From contig JAZGDL010000067.1 in NCBI GenBank assembly GCA_036477795.1, positions 1 through 13,665 of the forward strand: 13,665 bases of DNA, in the 5' to 3' direction. The translations under genes and the position numbers were made by a program. The notes below the pieces were generated by a model. That model was not told where the DNA came from. It searched no databases and saw nothing but the letters and a program-made list of their open reading frames with translations. Of this stretch, positions 7,154 to 13,665 are shown piece after piece. This stretch comes from JAZGDL01 sp036477795 (GTDB taxonomy: Bacteria; Planctomycetota; Phycisphaerae; UBA1845). Every line of letters begins with the position of its first letter. The first letter of the stretch is position 1.

Positions 7154-8133
7154 CAGACCGCCTTCGCCGCGACGACGATGCCGCAGGCTTCGCGGACCTC
7201 GTGCATGACTTGTTGGGCGATGGCACGAGCACGTTTGGCGCCTTGGCAGAGGATGTCCTCGATCTTGTCACAGTCGGCGGCGAGTTCTTCCCGGCGGTGG
7301 CGGGCCGGGCCGAAGGTCTCTTCAAACAGTTCCGCCACGCGCGATTTGACTTCGCCGTAGCCCATGCCGCCCTTGACATAGCGGTCGGCCCATTGTGCGG
7401 TTTCTTCAGGGCTTGCCATCAGTTTGAGCAGGGCGAAGACGCTGCATTTCTCGGGGCCCTTGGGGTCGTCGACCGGGGTGCTGTCCGTCTTGACGCTCAT
7501 GATGCGTTTGCGGGTTTGTTTGGGAGAGTCGAACAGGTCGATGGTGTTGCCGTAACTCTTGGACATCTTCTGGCCGTCGACGCCCGGGACGGTCTGGGCT
7601 TCGTTGAGCCTGGGTTCAGGGCGGCGGAGGACCTTGCAGTTGTAGGTGTTGTTGAAATAACCCGCTATGTCCTGAGTCATCTCGATGTGCTGGACCTGGT
7701 CCCTACCGACCGGGACGACGTCGCTGCGGTAGATGAGAATGTCGGCGGCCATGAGGACGGGGTAGTTGAACAGACCCATGGAAGCGGTAAGGTTCTTAGC
7801 GACCTTGTCTTTGTAGGAGTGGGCCCGGTCCAGCAGGCCTTTGCCGGTGACGGTGGAAAGGATCCAGGCCAGTTCGGTGACTTCGGGAATGTCGGACTGG
7901 CGGAAGAGCGCGGCCTTGTCAGGGTCCAGGCCCAGGGCCAGATAGTCCAGGGCGACGTCCAGGGTGAGCCGGCGGAGGAGTTGGGAGTCCTGGACGGAGG
8001 TCAGCGAATGGAAGTTGGCGATGAAGTAGAGTGTTTCGTGCTCATGTTGCAGTTGTATGTGCTGCTTGATGGCCCCCAGGTAGTTTCCGAGGTGCAGCTT
8101 CCCGCTGGGTTGTATACCGGATAGTACGCGCAT
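7153..8133 (-). CDS. trpS: Tryptophan--tRNA ligase
   Basis: 326 residues, the standard length of bacterial TrpS. The class I signature appears as PSGKLHLGNYLGA, with the HIGH-type HLGN at 14-17. The second signature, KMSKS, is intact at 189-193. MAADILIYRSDVVPVGRDQ (from 128) carries the Asp that recognises the indole nitrogen in this family. The C-terminal helical domain binds the anticodon. It charges tRNA-Trp in the cytoplasm. ATG 8133 has AGGA 5 nt upstream. It leads a trpS-scpA-hicB-like unit with overlapping ends and is divergent from kdsC. I see no T-box or trp leader, since the region before the start is short. Confidence 0.97.
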   Translation of the reverse strand: MRVLSGIQPSGKLHLGNYLGAIKQHIQLQHEHETLYFIANFHSLTSVQDSQLLRRLTLDVALDYLALGLDPDKAALFRQSDIPEVTELAWILSTVTGKGLLDRAHSYKDKVAKNLTASMGLFNYPVLMAADILIYRSDVVPVGRDQVQHIEMTQDIAGYFNNTYNCKVLRRPEPRLNEAQTVPGVDGQKMSKSYGNTIDLFDSPKQTRKRIMSVKTDSTPVDDPKGPEKCSVFALLKLMASPEETAQWADRYVKGGMGYGEVKSRVAELFEETFGPARHRREELAADCDKIEDILCQGAKRARAIAQQVMHEVREACGIVVAAKAV

Positions 8134-8150
8134 TGACGTCCTGGGATAGG

Positions 8151-8180
8151 AACGTACGGCCTATGGTCGGATTCTGTCAA
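8151..8180 (-). promoter_or_regulatory. Candidate sigma70-type promoter for the trpS-scpA-hicB-like unit
   Basis: On the minus strand a perfect TTGACA (8180-8175) is followed by 18 nt and TACGTT (8156-8151). The -10 is weak (3 of 6). A start near 8144 would leave a leader of about ten bases that contains the AGGA ribosome binding site (8142-8139). The position between divergent genes supports it. Confidence 0.4.
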
Positions 8181-8288
8181 GCATCGGACGGACATTCGTG
8201 GGCGTTCAGGCGCGGCCCGGGTGGCGACCGGGTTGGCCGACGGCGCGAAAAAGAGGTAGTGTTGTCGTATTGTTTGACGGTGGCTGGT

Positions 8289-8792
8289 ATGGATCTGTCG
8301 GAGATAAGACTCCTGGTGCTGGACGTGGACGGCGTGCTGACGCCGGGCGACGTGAGCTTTGATGAGGATCAGAACCGTTTGATGCGCTTCGACATTCACG
8401 ACGGGTGTGCCCTGAAGCTGTGGCATGAGGCCGGTTATCGCAGCGCTATCCTTTCGGGTCGGCGATCTACTATCGTCCAAAGGCGGGCCTTGGAGATGGG
8501 GATTTCCGTGATACGCCAGGGCGTGGCGGATAAGGGCGAGGCCTTTGACATGCTGCTGTCCGAGTGTGATACGCCCGCGGAGGCCACCTGTTTTGTAGGT
8601 GACGATCTGCCGGATCTGGGTCCGTTGGATGCGTGCGGCTTTGCGGTGGCGGTGGCCAACGCGGTACCGGCGGTGAAGCGTGTCGCCGATTATGTGGCCC
8701 TTCGCGGCGGGGGCGCCGGCGCCGTGGCGGAAGTGATCGAGCTGATTCTTAGGAAGCAAGGACGGTGGGCCTCGGTGGCGTCGAAGCGGTAG
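8289..8792 (+). CDS. kdsC: 3-deoxy-D-manno-octulosonate 8-phosphate phosphatase (KdsC, HAD superfamily)
   Basis: 167 residues from ATG 8289, the size of compact cap-less KdsC/YrbI phosphatases. HAD motif I is LDVDGVLT with D12 and D14. Motif II is AILSGRRS (S56), the motif III Lys is in VADKGEAFD (K82), and motif IV is CFVGDDLPDL (D105, D106). The C-terminal LRGGGAGAVAEVIELIL is typical of KdsC. It removes phosphate from Kdo-8-phosphate in the LPS core pathway. Two earlier in-frame starts are possible: GTG 8259 and TTG 8262, the latter 5 nt after AAGAGG. They would add ten or nine residues. I chose ATG because family members start roughly ten residues before motif I. The LptC/LptA-like gene follows, echoing the kdsC-lptC-lptA order of enterobacteria. 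Confidence 0.9.
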   Translation: MDLSEIRLLVLDVDGVLTPGDVSFDEDQNRLMRFDIHDGCALKLWHEAGYRSAILSGRRSTIVQRRALEMGISVIRQGVADKGEAFDMLLSECDTPAEATCFVGDDLPDLGPLDACGFAVAVANAVPAVKRVADYVALRGGGAGAVAEVIELILRKQGRWASVASKR

Positions 8793-8793
8793 A

Positions 8794-9068
8794 GCGTAGG
8801 GTCCGCCGTGCGGACCACGCCATGGCCGCCCACCAATCTCGCGTTCGTGGTCCGCAAGACGCTGGACCGAGAATCCCTTCTCGGTCCCCCCTCTTGGCGG
8901 GCCGCGGGAAAGGATTTCCGTGGGGGATGGGTGCGAGAAAGGATTCTCGCACCAGCACGGCTGGTCAAATGACAGGCTGGAAAGCCTGTCCCATATATCG
9001 GTGCGAGAAAGGATCCTCGCAGCAGCACGGCAATCTCGCGTTCGTGGTCCGCAAGGCGGACCCTACGC
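8794..9068. repeat. Cluster of REP-like palindromes bounded by 26-bp inverted repeats
   Basis: The gap between kdsC and the next gene is almost all palindromes. Its ends, 8794-8819 and 9043-9068, are inverted copies with one mismatch in 26. Each holds its own hairpin, GGTCCGC with GCGGACC (8800-8816 and 9046-9062). Inside, 8834-8858 and 9031-9055 are an exact 25-nt direct repeat. A 32-nt direct repeat with two mismatches lies at 8930-8961 and 9000-9031. Further perfect hairpins are GGACCGAGAA/TTCTCGGTCC with loop TCCC (8864-8887), GGTGCGAGAA/TTCTCGCACC with loop AGGA (8930-8953), and GACAGGCT/AGCCTGTC (8971-8990). No coding signal is convincing here. Confidence 0.8.
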
Positions 9069-9087
9069 GTCTGTACTGTTAGATAAC

Positions 9088-9094
9088 GGTGGAG
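9088..9094 (+). promoter_or_regulatory. Ribosome binding site of the LptC/LptA-like gene
   Basis: GGTGGAG lies just before ATG 9098, with GGTGG 5 nt and GGAG 3 nt from the start. It supports this start, which also places a membrane anchor properly near the N-terminus. It begins about 20 nt after the palindrome cluster ends. Confidence 0.55.
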
Positions 9095-9097
9095 TAG

Positions 9098-12000
9098 ATG
9101 ACGGAGCCGGACATCCATACAAGTCGTCGGGCGCACGCGGTGGTGCGTTCGCTTATTCTGGCCGTCTCGACGCTGGCTATCGTGGTGGTTTTGTTCGCAG
9201 TCTATCAGTATTCGACGGGTGTCGGCGAGTCCGGCGAGGTGGTCATTACCGGCGGGCCCGAACCAGCGGACCAGAGCCCGTTGGTCGAGCTGGAGGACCA
9301 TCAAACGCCGGGCCTGCCCGCGGGTGCGGCGCGACTGGGACGCGGCAAGAAAATCAAACTCATTCAGTACGAGCCCAACACTACGCGGGCACGATTTGAG
9401 CTGGAAGTTGCCGATTACAGGCCGACGGGCGACTCCCGCGGGGACGTTCAACAGATCGAGCTGGTTGAACCTGTGATTCGGCTGGCGACGCGTGACGGGC
9501 AGCGCGTGCGAGTTCAGGCAGCCGGCGGTTTCCTGGACGTCAAGAAGCGTGGTGAAGGCGCCTTTGAGCCACGGAGCGGTGAGCTGATTGGCAGGGTTGA
9601 TATTCAGATCGACCGGCTCTCCAGGAAGGAGCGCGACCGTCTGGGGCCCCAAGAACGTGATGCCCCGCCCGATGCGGCGCGTTTGATCGAGCTCACCTTC
9701 GATGGGATTTCATTCGATCTGGATGCGTCCAGCGTGGAAACGCAAGGGCCGTTTTCGGTTCGTATGGCTGAGGCCCAGATCGACGGCGTGGGCTTGCGGG
9801 TGCGCTACAACGACGTGGACAACCGCGTTGAGCACTTCGAGATCATGCATGGCGGATCGGCGGTGGTCTTCGGCCTCGGCGATCTGTTTGACGCGATGGC
9901 ACCCAACGGTAGCGAAGCGGCTGGTGAAGGTCAGGGGCCCCGCACGACGGTCGACGAGCCCGCGGGCGCGAGACCGGTGCTGCCTCACGACGCTGCAGAG
10001 GCGGTGCAGACCTATCTGGCGGAGATTGACCAGGCGGTGACCATCCGCCTGCTTGACGGTGAGGAAGTCTCACAGCGGCTGACGGCGGACCGTTTGAATG
10101 TGCTCTTCGACTTCAGCCGCAGTCAGCGCCAGGCCATTCGATCGGGATCCTCGCCGGTGTTTGCCCCGACAGGATCACAAGACCGCGATTCGGAGGCGGT
10201 GGGGGCCCAGCCGGACCGCGGTACGCGGCTGGTATTGGAGTGGAGCGGTGGGTTTGTGGTCCGGCCCGGCGCGATCGGGGACCGCGGCGCGTTCCCGGGA
10301 TCGCGGCTGCGGATCGTGGCATTGGGTGACGAAGTTCGCTTCACCAGCCGCCAGGGTGAGGCGGTTTGCGGCATGCTGGAGTTTCACCGTGAGACCGGCA
10401 GGATGTGGTTGACCGGTGGGGCGGACGGTTGGGTGGTCCTGTCGCGGGACCAGGCCAGGTTGGTGGCGGGCGACGTGTTCATAGATCGATCGATGGGGCT
10501 GGTTCGGATTGACGGACCGGCGCGATTGAGCGGGGTGGCGGAGTTGCCGACCGCGCCGTCGAGCTTGGACGCCGGGCAGAGCGGGTTGAGCGAATTGGAT
10601 ATCCGGTTCGAAGACTCTGCTGAGCTTTCGATAGCCACGCATACGTCCCAGCGCGTTGATCCGCTCGGTGACACCGTCGAGACGGTCCGGACCGAGTACA
10701 TCTCATCGGCCCGGTTCACAGGCGATGCAATGCTGAAGCGGGGTGCCGATGTGCTGGCTGGTGATACGGTGGCGATGACATTTGATCCGCCGGCGGCGGA
10801 GAGCGTGATTTCGGAGCAGATTCGAGAACTGGACGCCGGCGGCCAGGTTCTGCTGGTTCGCGGGCAGGACCGCCTGACCTGTGCGGAGCTGAACGTGACG
10901 TTCGCGCCGGATCCGACGGGACGGCCCTTACCGCGGCGTGCCCGGGCCGGAGGAGATGTGGTATTCAGCAGCGGCGAGTTGATGGTTACGGCTGGTGGAA
11001 CAATTGCGCTGGAAATGGTTCCAGTGCTCAAGCCCAAGCGCGAATTCGATCTTTGGGAGGCGTCGTTCGACGCGATGGCCCGCGGCGTGGATCCGACTCA
11101 GGTGGACTGGGCCAAGGTTCGCACGAAACACGATGCCCGCATCGAGTATGAGACCGGGTTGCAGCGGCTGGACGCCTGGGGGGGCGTGACCGCGTACGAT
11201 CCTACGCGCGGACTGGATGTCAGCGCCGCGTCGCTGGAGGCCAAGTTTGTCAACGGTCGCGAGGTGGAGCAGGTGCGGGTCACCGGCCGCGAGGGCACCG
11301 ACGCGTTTGTTCAGCTCGGGGACATCTCCATCGCATCGCATGTTATCGCCGCGAACCTGCAGACGCAGCGTGTGGATGTTTTCGGGCCGGGCACGCTGGG
11401 GCTGGCGTCGTACCGCGGGCTCGACGGGAATCGCACGGATGACCCCCAGGAGATCGAAGTTTCCTGGACCAGGGAGATGACCTTTCGCGGCCAGGACCAC
11501 ACGGCGCGATTCCTGGGACAGGTTCACGCGCTCAGCCGTCGCCGCATCCGGCCGGTCCGGCAGCATCTTGCAAAGACCGGGTCGAGTGGCGATCCGACGA
11601 TGTTGGAAACCGCAACCTTTGACTGTGACGAGTTGGCCATCGACTTCGTCGACGTTGAGCCGGAACCGACGCGAGAATCAGTCCTGGATGCACGATGGTG
11701 GATTTTTGCCCCATTGGCTGAACGTTGGAGCCGCCAAGAGGAATCCGCCGGCCCCAAGCTCAATCAGGAGCCGGCTTATGTGGTGGCGTCGCGCCAAGTG
11801 GTAGGTGTTTTCAAAACGGTTGATGCCGTCACGGGGCGTGTCAGGAACCGTATTCGCCTTGCCGCGGACAAGCTCACCGCCGATTTGCAGGCGGAACTGC
11901 TGACCGTTCCCGTCGCCGGGACACTCTTGATCGAGGACTATAAGGTGCCGTCGCTTACGAGCGGTTCCGAGGACAGAGGCGACGCCCTTTTCAACCGCGG

Positions 12001-12535
12001 CCGTAGCGATGTTCCTTCTCAAACCTATGCGTCGTGGAGCGGACTGATGTCGTTTGATGCGGGTCGGTATCGTGCCGATTTTCGTGGCGATGTGGTTCTG
12101 GACTATCGCAGTGGCGACGAGATGCTGTTGGCTGATGCAATACTCGCCCAGGGGAGCTTTGTCCCCGGTCGATTGACCGGTGGCGGTCGTCATACACGTC
12201 TCGAGTGCGGGGAGTTGATGGTGGAGTTCGCACGGCGGAGCGACTCGGGGCCGGCGTCCGGCGGCGGGGTGGCGGCGATGAGTGTGCGCGAGATCCGTCA
12301 ACTGGAGGCGCTGGGAGGCGTGTTCCTGGAAGATGAAGAGTTCACCGTTACGGCTGAGCGCGTGGTGAAGTACGAGCAGAGCGATTTGCTGCGGATCTTC
12401 GGTAGAGAGGACGAGGAGGCGGAGGTCTATAGCCGGCGGGCTCACGGCCCGAGATTTCGAGGGATGGAATTCAATTACCATCTGATCACCGGGCGAATCG
12501 ACGCTCCGGATCTTCAGGTCCGCGGCCGGCGCTGA
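9098..12535 (+). CDS. Very large single-pass LptC/LptA (OstA)-like periplasmic protein, probable LPS export bridge
   Basis: 1145 residues: short basic N-terminus, one membrane anchor (about 15-37), then a long beta-rich periplasmic part. This is LptC's topology, but LptC is normally about 190 residues. VIRLATRDGQRVRVQAAGG (126-144) resembles LptC. LptA/OstA-like strands recur: EVRFTSRQG and RMWLTGGADG (about 412-445), then L[DE]AxGxV at 578-584, 691-697 and 1069-1075, each leading into a strand pair. A second repeat, W-x3-M-x-F-x6-A-x-F-x-G-x-V, occurs with identical spacing from W790 and W980. By family such jellyroll stacks form the groove that carries LPS from LptB2FG to LptD. I infer that LptC and several LptA units are fused here. 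Low-complexity links lie at 270-300 and 345-375. Position after kdsC supports the role; lptB is not seen. A TamB/AsmA-like lipid bridge is a weaker alternative. Confidence 0.65.
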   Translation: MTEPDIHTSRRAHAVVRSLILAVSTLAIVVVLFAVYQYSTGVGESGEVVITGGPEPADQSPLVELEDHQTPGLPAGAARLGRGKKIKLIQYEPNTTRARFELEVADYRPTGDSRGDVQQIELVEPVIRLATRDGQRVRVQAAGGFLDVKKRGEGAFEPRSGELIGRVDIQIDRLSRKERDRLGPQERDAPPDAARLIELTFDGISFDLDASSVETQGPFSVRMAEAQIDGVGLRVRYNDVDNRVEHFEIMHGGSAVVFGLGDLFDAMAPNGSEAAGEGQGPRTTVDEPAGARPVLPHDAAEAVQTYLAEIDQAVTIRLLDGEEVSQRLTADRLNVLFDFSRSQRQAIRSGSSPVFAPTGSQDRDSEAVGAQPDRGTRLVLEWSGGFVVRPGAIGDRGAFPGSRLRIVALGDEVRFTSRQGEAVCGMLEFHRETGRMWLTGGADGWVVLSRDQARLVAGDVFIDRSMGLVRIDGPARLSGVAELPTAPSSLDAGQSGLSELDIRFEDSAELSIATHTSQRVDPLGDTVETVRTEYISSARFTGDAMLKRGADVLAGDTVAMTFDPPAAESVISEQIRELDAGGQVLLVRGQDRLTCAELNVTFAPDPTGRPLPRRARAGGDVVFSSGELMVTAGGTIALEMVPVLKPKREFDLWEASFDAMARGVDPTQVDWAKVRTKHDARIEYETGLQRLDAWGGVTAYDPTRGLDVSAASLEAKFVNGREVEQVRVTGREGTDAFVQLGDISIASHVIAANLQTQRVDVFGPGTLGLASYRGLDGNRTDDPQEIEVSWTREMTFRGQDHTARFLGQVHALSRRRIRPVRQHLAKTGSSGDPTMLETATFDCDELAIDFVDVEPEPTRESVLDARWWIFAPLAERWSRQEESAGPKLNQEPAYVVASRQVVGVFKTVDAVTGRVRNRIRLAADKLTADLQAELLTVPVAGTLLIEDYKVPSLTSGSEDRGDALFNRGRSDVPSQTYASWSGLMSFDAGRYRADFRGDVVLDYRSGDEMLLADAILAQGSFVPGRLTGGGRHTRLECGELMVEFARRSDSGPASGGGVAAMSVREIRQLEALGGVFLEDEEFTVTAERVVKYEQSDLLRIFGREDEEAEVYSRRAHGPRFRGMEFNYHLITGRIDAPDLQVRGRR

Positions 12536-13337
12536 TCCGAGCGGTGGCCTGCGAGCGGTTGTTTATCTATTGACTCGTGGTGTCTGTGACGCTTTTGAGC
12601 AGTCGAGCGCGGTCTCTTATGCCGGCGTCTGCCAAACGGCAAGCCACTTCGGCGGTGGCTTGGGCGTTGCTGGCGTTGTTGGTGGGCTGACAGCGGGAGG
12701 TTACATTCGAGATTCCGGGTGCCGACACTCGCTGGAAGTCGAGGGCCAGGTATTGGCACGCGTGCAACATCATGCGCACCAAATGGTTGGAGCGATTTGA
12801 GAAATGTCCGGAATTGTCGCTTGCCTTGCGGGATAACGGTTGAATAATCAAAAGAGGCTAAGGGTAGTAGTTCCCTTCACCTTCTGTTTGTGCCATTCAG
12901 CCACCCCGGGACGCTGCACGAGAACCTGACGAGGCGGCGCCGGCCGGCGAGCACATCTGACGGTGGCTGTCGGCAGTGTTTGGAGTTCATGTTTCCGTAT
13001 TCCTTGCGTCGTAGTGCATGAGTCGTTTGTTCTCTTGTACCCGCACGCAACCGTATCGATAACTCTTCCGGCAGGTGGCGATTGTGGTGCGTGTTAAGTC
13101 GCACGCACATCCGCTCCGGACCAACGGGACGCGACGGGCATAATGTCGCGCGTCACAGGCTGAAAGTGACGTGTGATACGATGTCATGATTCCTGCTTTG
13201 GTGCTGTCCGGCGGGCTTACGGCGTGTCGACCCACAACGCGTCTGTAGGCCTGGGGGAAGGAACAAGGAGCGGCTTGGGTCGAAACGGTTGATCCAGCAC
13301 CTGTGTGGCCTGGGAGGCCGCCGGAGGAGTGAGCAAT

Positions 13338-13388
13338 GGGACGCGCGGGTTTGACCGCGAGGCATGCCCAAGAGAGTCCGCGCGTCCC
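13338..13388. repeat. Long-loop 11-bp perfect inverted repeat
   Basis: GGGACGCGCGG (13338-13348) pairs exactly with CCGCGCGTCCC (13378-13388) across a 29-nt loop. A smaller hairpin, GGCCT/AGGCC with loop GGG (13307-13319), lies just upstream. There is no T run, so it is unlikely to be a terminator. It could be an RNA helix or an element end. Confidence 0.6.
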
Positions 13389-13458
13389 CCCCGGAATCCT
13401 ATGGCCTCGAAATCGCAGCCGGCGGGTGCCAACTGGCCGCTGTGATTAGAGCCTGAGT

Positions 13459-13492
13459 CCGCCGTGAAAGTGCAGCCCGCCTTTCGCGGCGG
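13459..13492. repeat. 12-bp inverted repeat near the transposase tail
   Basis: CCGCCGTGAAAG (13459-13470) pairs with CTTTCGCGGCGG (13481-13492) over a 10-nt loop, with a single G-T wobble. No T run follows. It lies about 35 nt before the putative IS end and could be a dispersed repeat or part of a structured RNA. Confidence 0.6.
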
Positions 13493-13526
13493 CGCCTCAA
13501 ATTGTCTGTAAACGGGGGGAGAAAAA

Positions 13527-13546
13527 GGGGTCAGGCTAGAATGGCA
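13527..13546. mobile_element. Possible IS terminal sequence next to the transposase tail
   Basis: GGGGTCAGGCTAGAATGGCA, preceded by a run of A, lies 22 nt beyond the stop of the minus-strand transposase fragment, where an IS end is expected. GGGGTCAGGCT-type sequences recur beside transposases and REP-associated elements in my recollection, which is not a database result. The matching second end would be outside the window, so this cannot be confirmed here. Confidence 0.3.
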
Positions 13547-13568
13547 CTGCCGCCTATTTGACAAGGGG

Positions 13569-13665
13569 TTACGGCGATTTCTCCTTGAGTAGTTCGGCGC
13601 GAGCTTGGTCACGCGGTTTGGTGAGTAAGTCGTGCGGTTTCGGACGACGCTTCACCGCGCGCGGC
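13569..13665 (-). CDS. C-terminal tail of a transposase, probably IS4 family (5' part beyond right edge)
   Basis: Reading the minus strand in from the right edge gives 31 residues before a TAA (13571-13569): PRAVKRRPKPHDLLTKPRDQ, then ARAELLKEKSP. A basic RxVKRRPKP followed by LLTKPR and a short helix is the usual C-terminal end of IS4-type DDE transposases in GC-rich bacteria, as I recall the family. The fragment has no start codon in the window and carries none of the catalytic DDE residues, so the call rests on the tail alone. Whether the element is intact cannot be seen. It implies a mobile element abutting the LPS export locus. Confidence 0.55.
   Translation of the reverse strand, partial: PRAVKRRPKPHDLLTKPRDQARAELLKEKSP

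Larger units (their letters stand above)
12536..13568. other. About 1 kb with no supportable gene; several inverted repeats
   Basis: Reading frames of 70-130 codons exist on both strands but overlap each other, lack family motifs and clear ribosome binding sites, and look like chance frames in GC-rich DNA. No tRNA or rRNA pattern was seen. What can be seen is structure: AAGCCAC/GTGGCTT (12641-12661), GTGCGTG/CACGCAC (13087-13108), GGGACGCGCGG/CCGCGCGTCCC (13338-13388), and a 12-bp stem with one wobble pair (13459-13492). No terminator with a T run was found after the gene ending at 12535. The stretch may be a decayed mobile element or a structured RNA; neither is shown. Confidence 0.5.

Noticed and set aside
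7201..8124. 307-codon plus-strand reading frame opposite trpS
   Set aside because: It lies almost fully inside trpS, which has intact HLGN and KMSKS motifs. The frame shows no family motifs of its own.
8001..8759. 252-codon minus-strand frame across the trpS-kdsC divergent region
   Set aside because: It overlaps both trpS and kdsC, has no motifs, and would cover the divergent promoter region.
8794..9068. CRISPR array
   Set aside because: The repeats here are only two copies each, of different lengths and orientations, with no regular spacers and no cas genes.
12567..12851. 94-codon minus-strand frame after the LPS bridge gene
   Set aside because: No recognisable domain and no clear ribosome binding site, with a competing frame of similar length on the other strand. 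Could be a real small gene but not supportable.
13217..13612. 131-codon minus-strand frame near the right edge
   Set aside because: It overlaps the better-supported transposase tail and the strong inverted repeats. Pro/Arg/Ser-rich composition without motifs suggests noncoding DNA.

Overview
The window is GC-rich bacterial DNA that appears to be ordinary chromosome with a mobile-looking right end. I infer a diderm (Gram-negative-type) bacterium, most likely a planctomycete. KdsC is beside an LptC/LptA-like export protein, which implies Kdo and lipopolysaccharide export. There are also surface-polysaccharide genes, several short GC-rich palindromic repeats between genes, and a trpS-scpA pair. 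The phylum is inference from gene style and repeat style; no rRNA or phylogenetic marker was compared.

Layout. 2-1693 (+): a membrane-anchored nucleotide-sugar 4,6-dehydratase of the WbpM/FlaA1/CapD type, cut by the left edge, closed by a clear intrinsic terminator (1735-1766). 2011-4788 (+): a secreted two-domain M16 zinc peptidase whose stop codon lies inside a heptamer tandem repeat. 4821-4925: two facing REP-like palindromes. 5001-6092 (+): a WecA-like polyprenyl-phosphate sugar-1-phosphate transferase. Convergent to it, 8133 to 6141 (-), is a tightly packed trpS-scpA-hicB-like unit with 1-nt and 4-nt overlaps. Divergent from trpS, 8289-8792 (+) is kdsC, then a 275-bp palindrome cluster, then 9098-12535 (+), a 1145-residue single-pass protein that I read as an oversized LptC/LptA(OstA)-like bridge. 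12536-13568 holds no gene I can support but has several strong inverted repeats. The right edge carries the C-terminal tail of a transposase on the minus strand with a possible IS-end sequence next to it.

How it fits together. The dehydratase and the WecA-like enzyme would supply an activated deoxy-sugar and start a lipid-linked glycan. KdsC finishes Kdo for the LPS core, and the large LptC/LptA-like protein would carry LPS across the periplasm, so most of the plus-strand genes serve the outer envelope. The minus-strand unit is housekeeping (Trp-tRNA charging, SMC-ScpAB chromosome segregation) with an orphan antitoxin-like gene at its end.

I did not find a new defence system or other clearly undescribed multi-gene system. 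The most interesting items are the giant LptC/LptA-like protein, the orphan HicB-like gene coupled to scpA, and the dense palindromic repeats.
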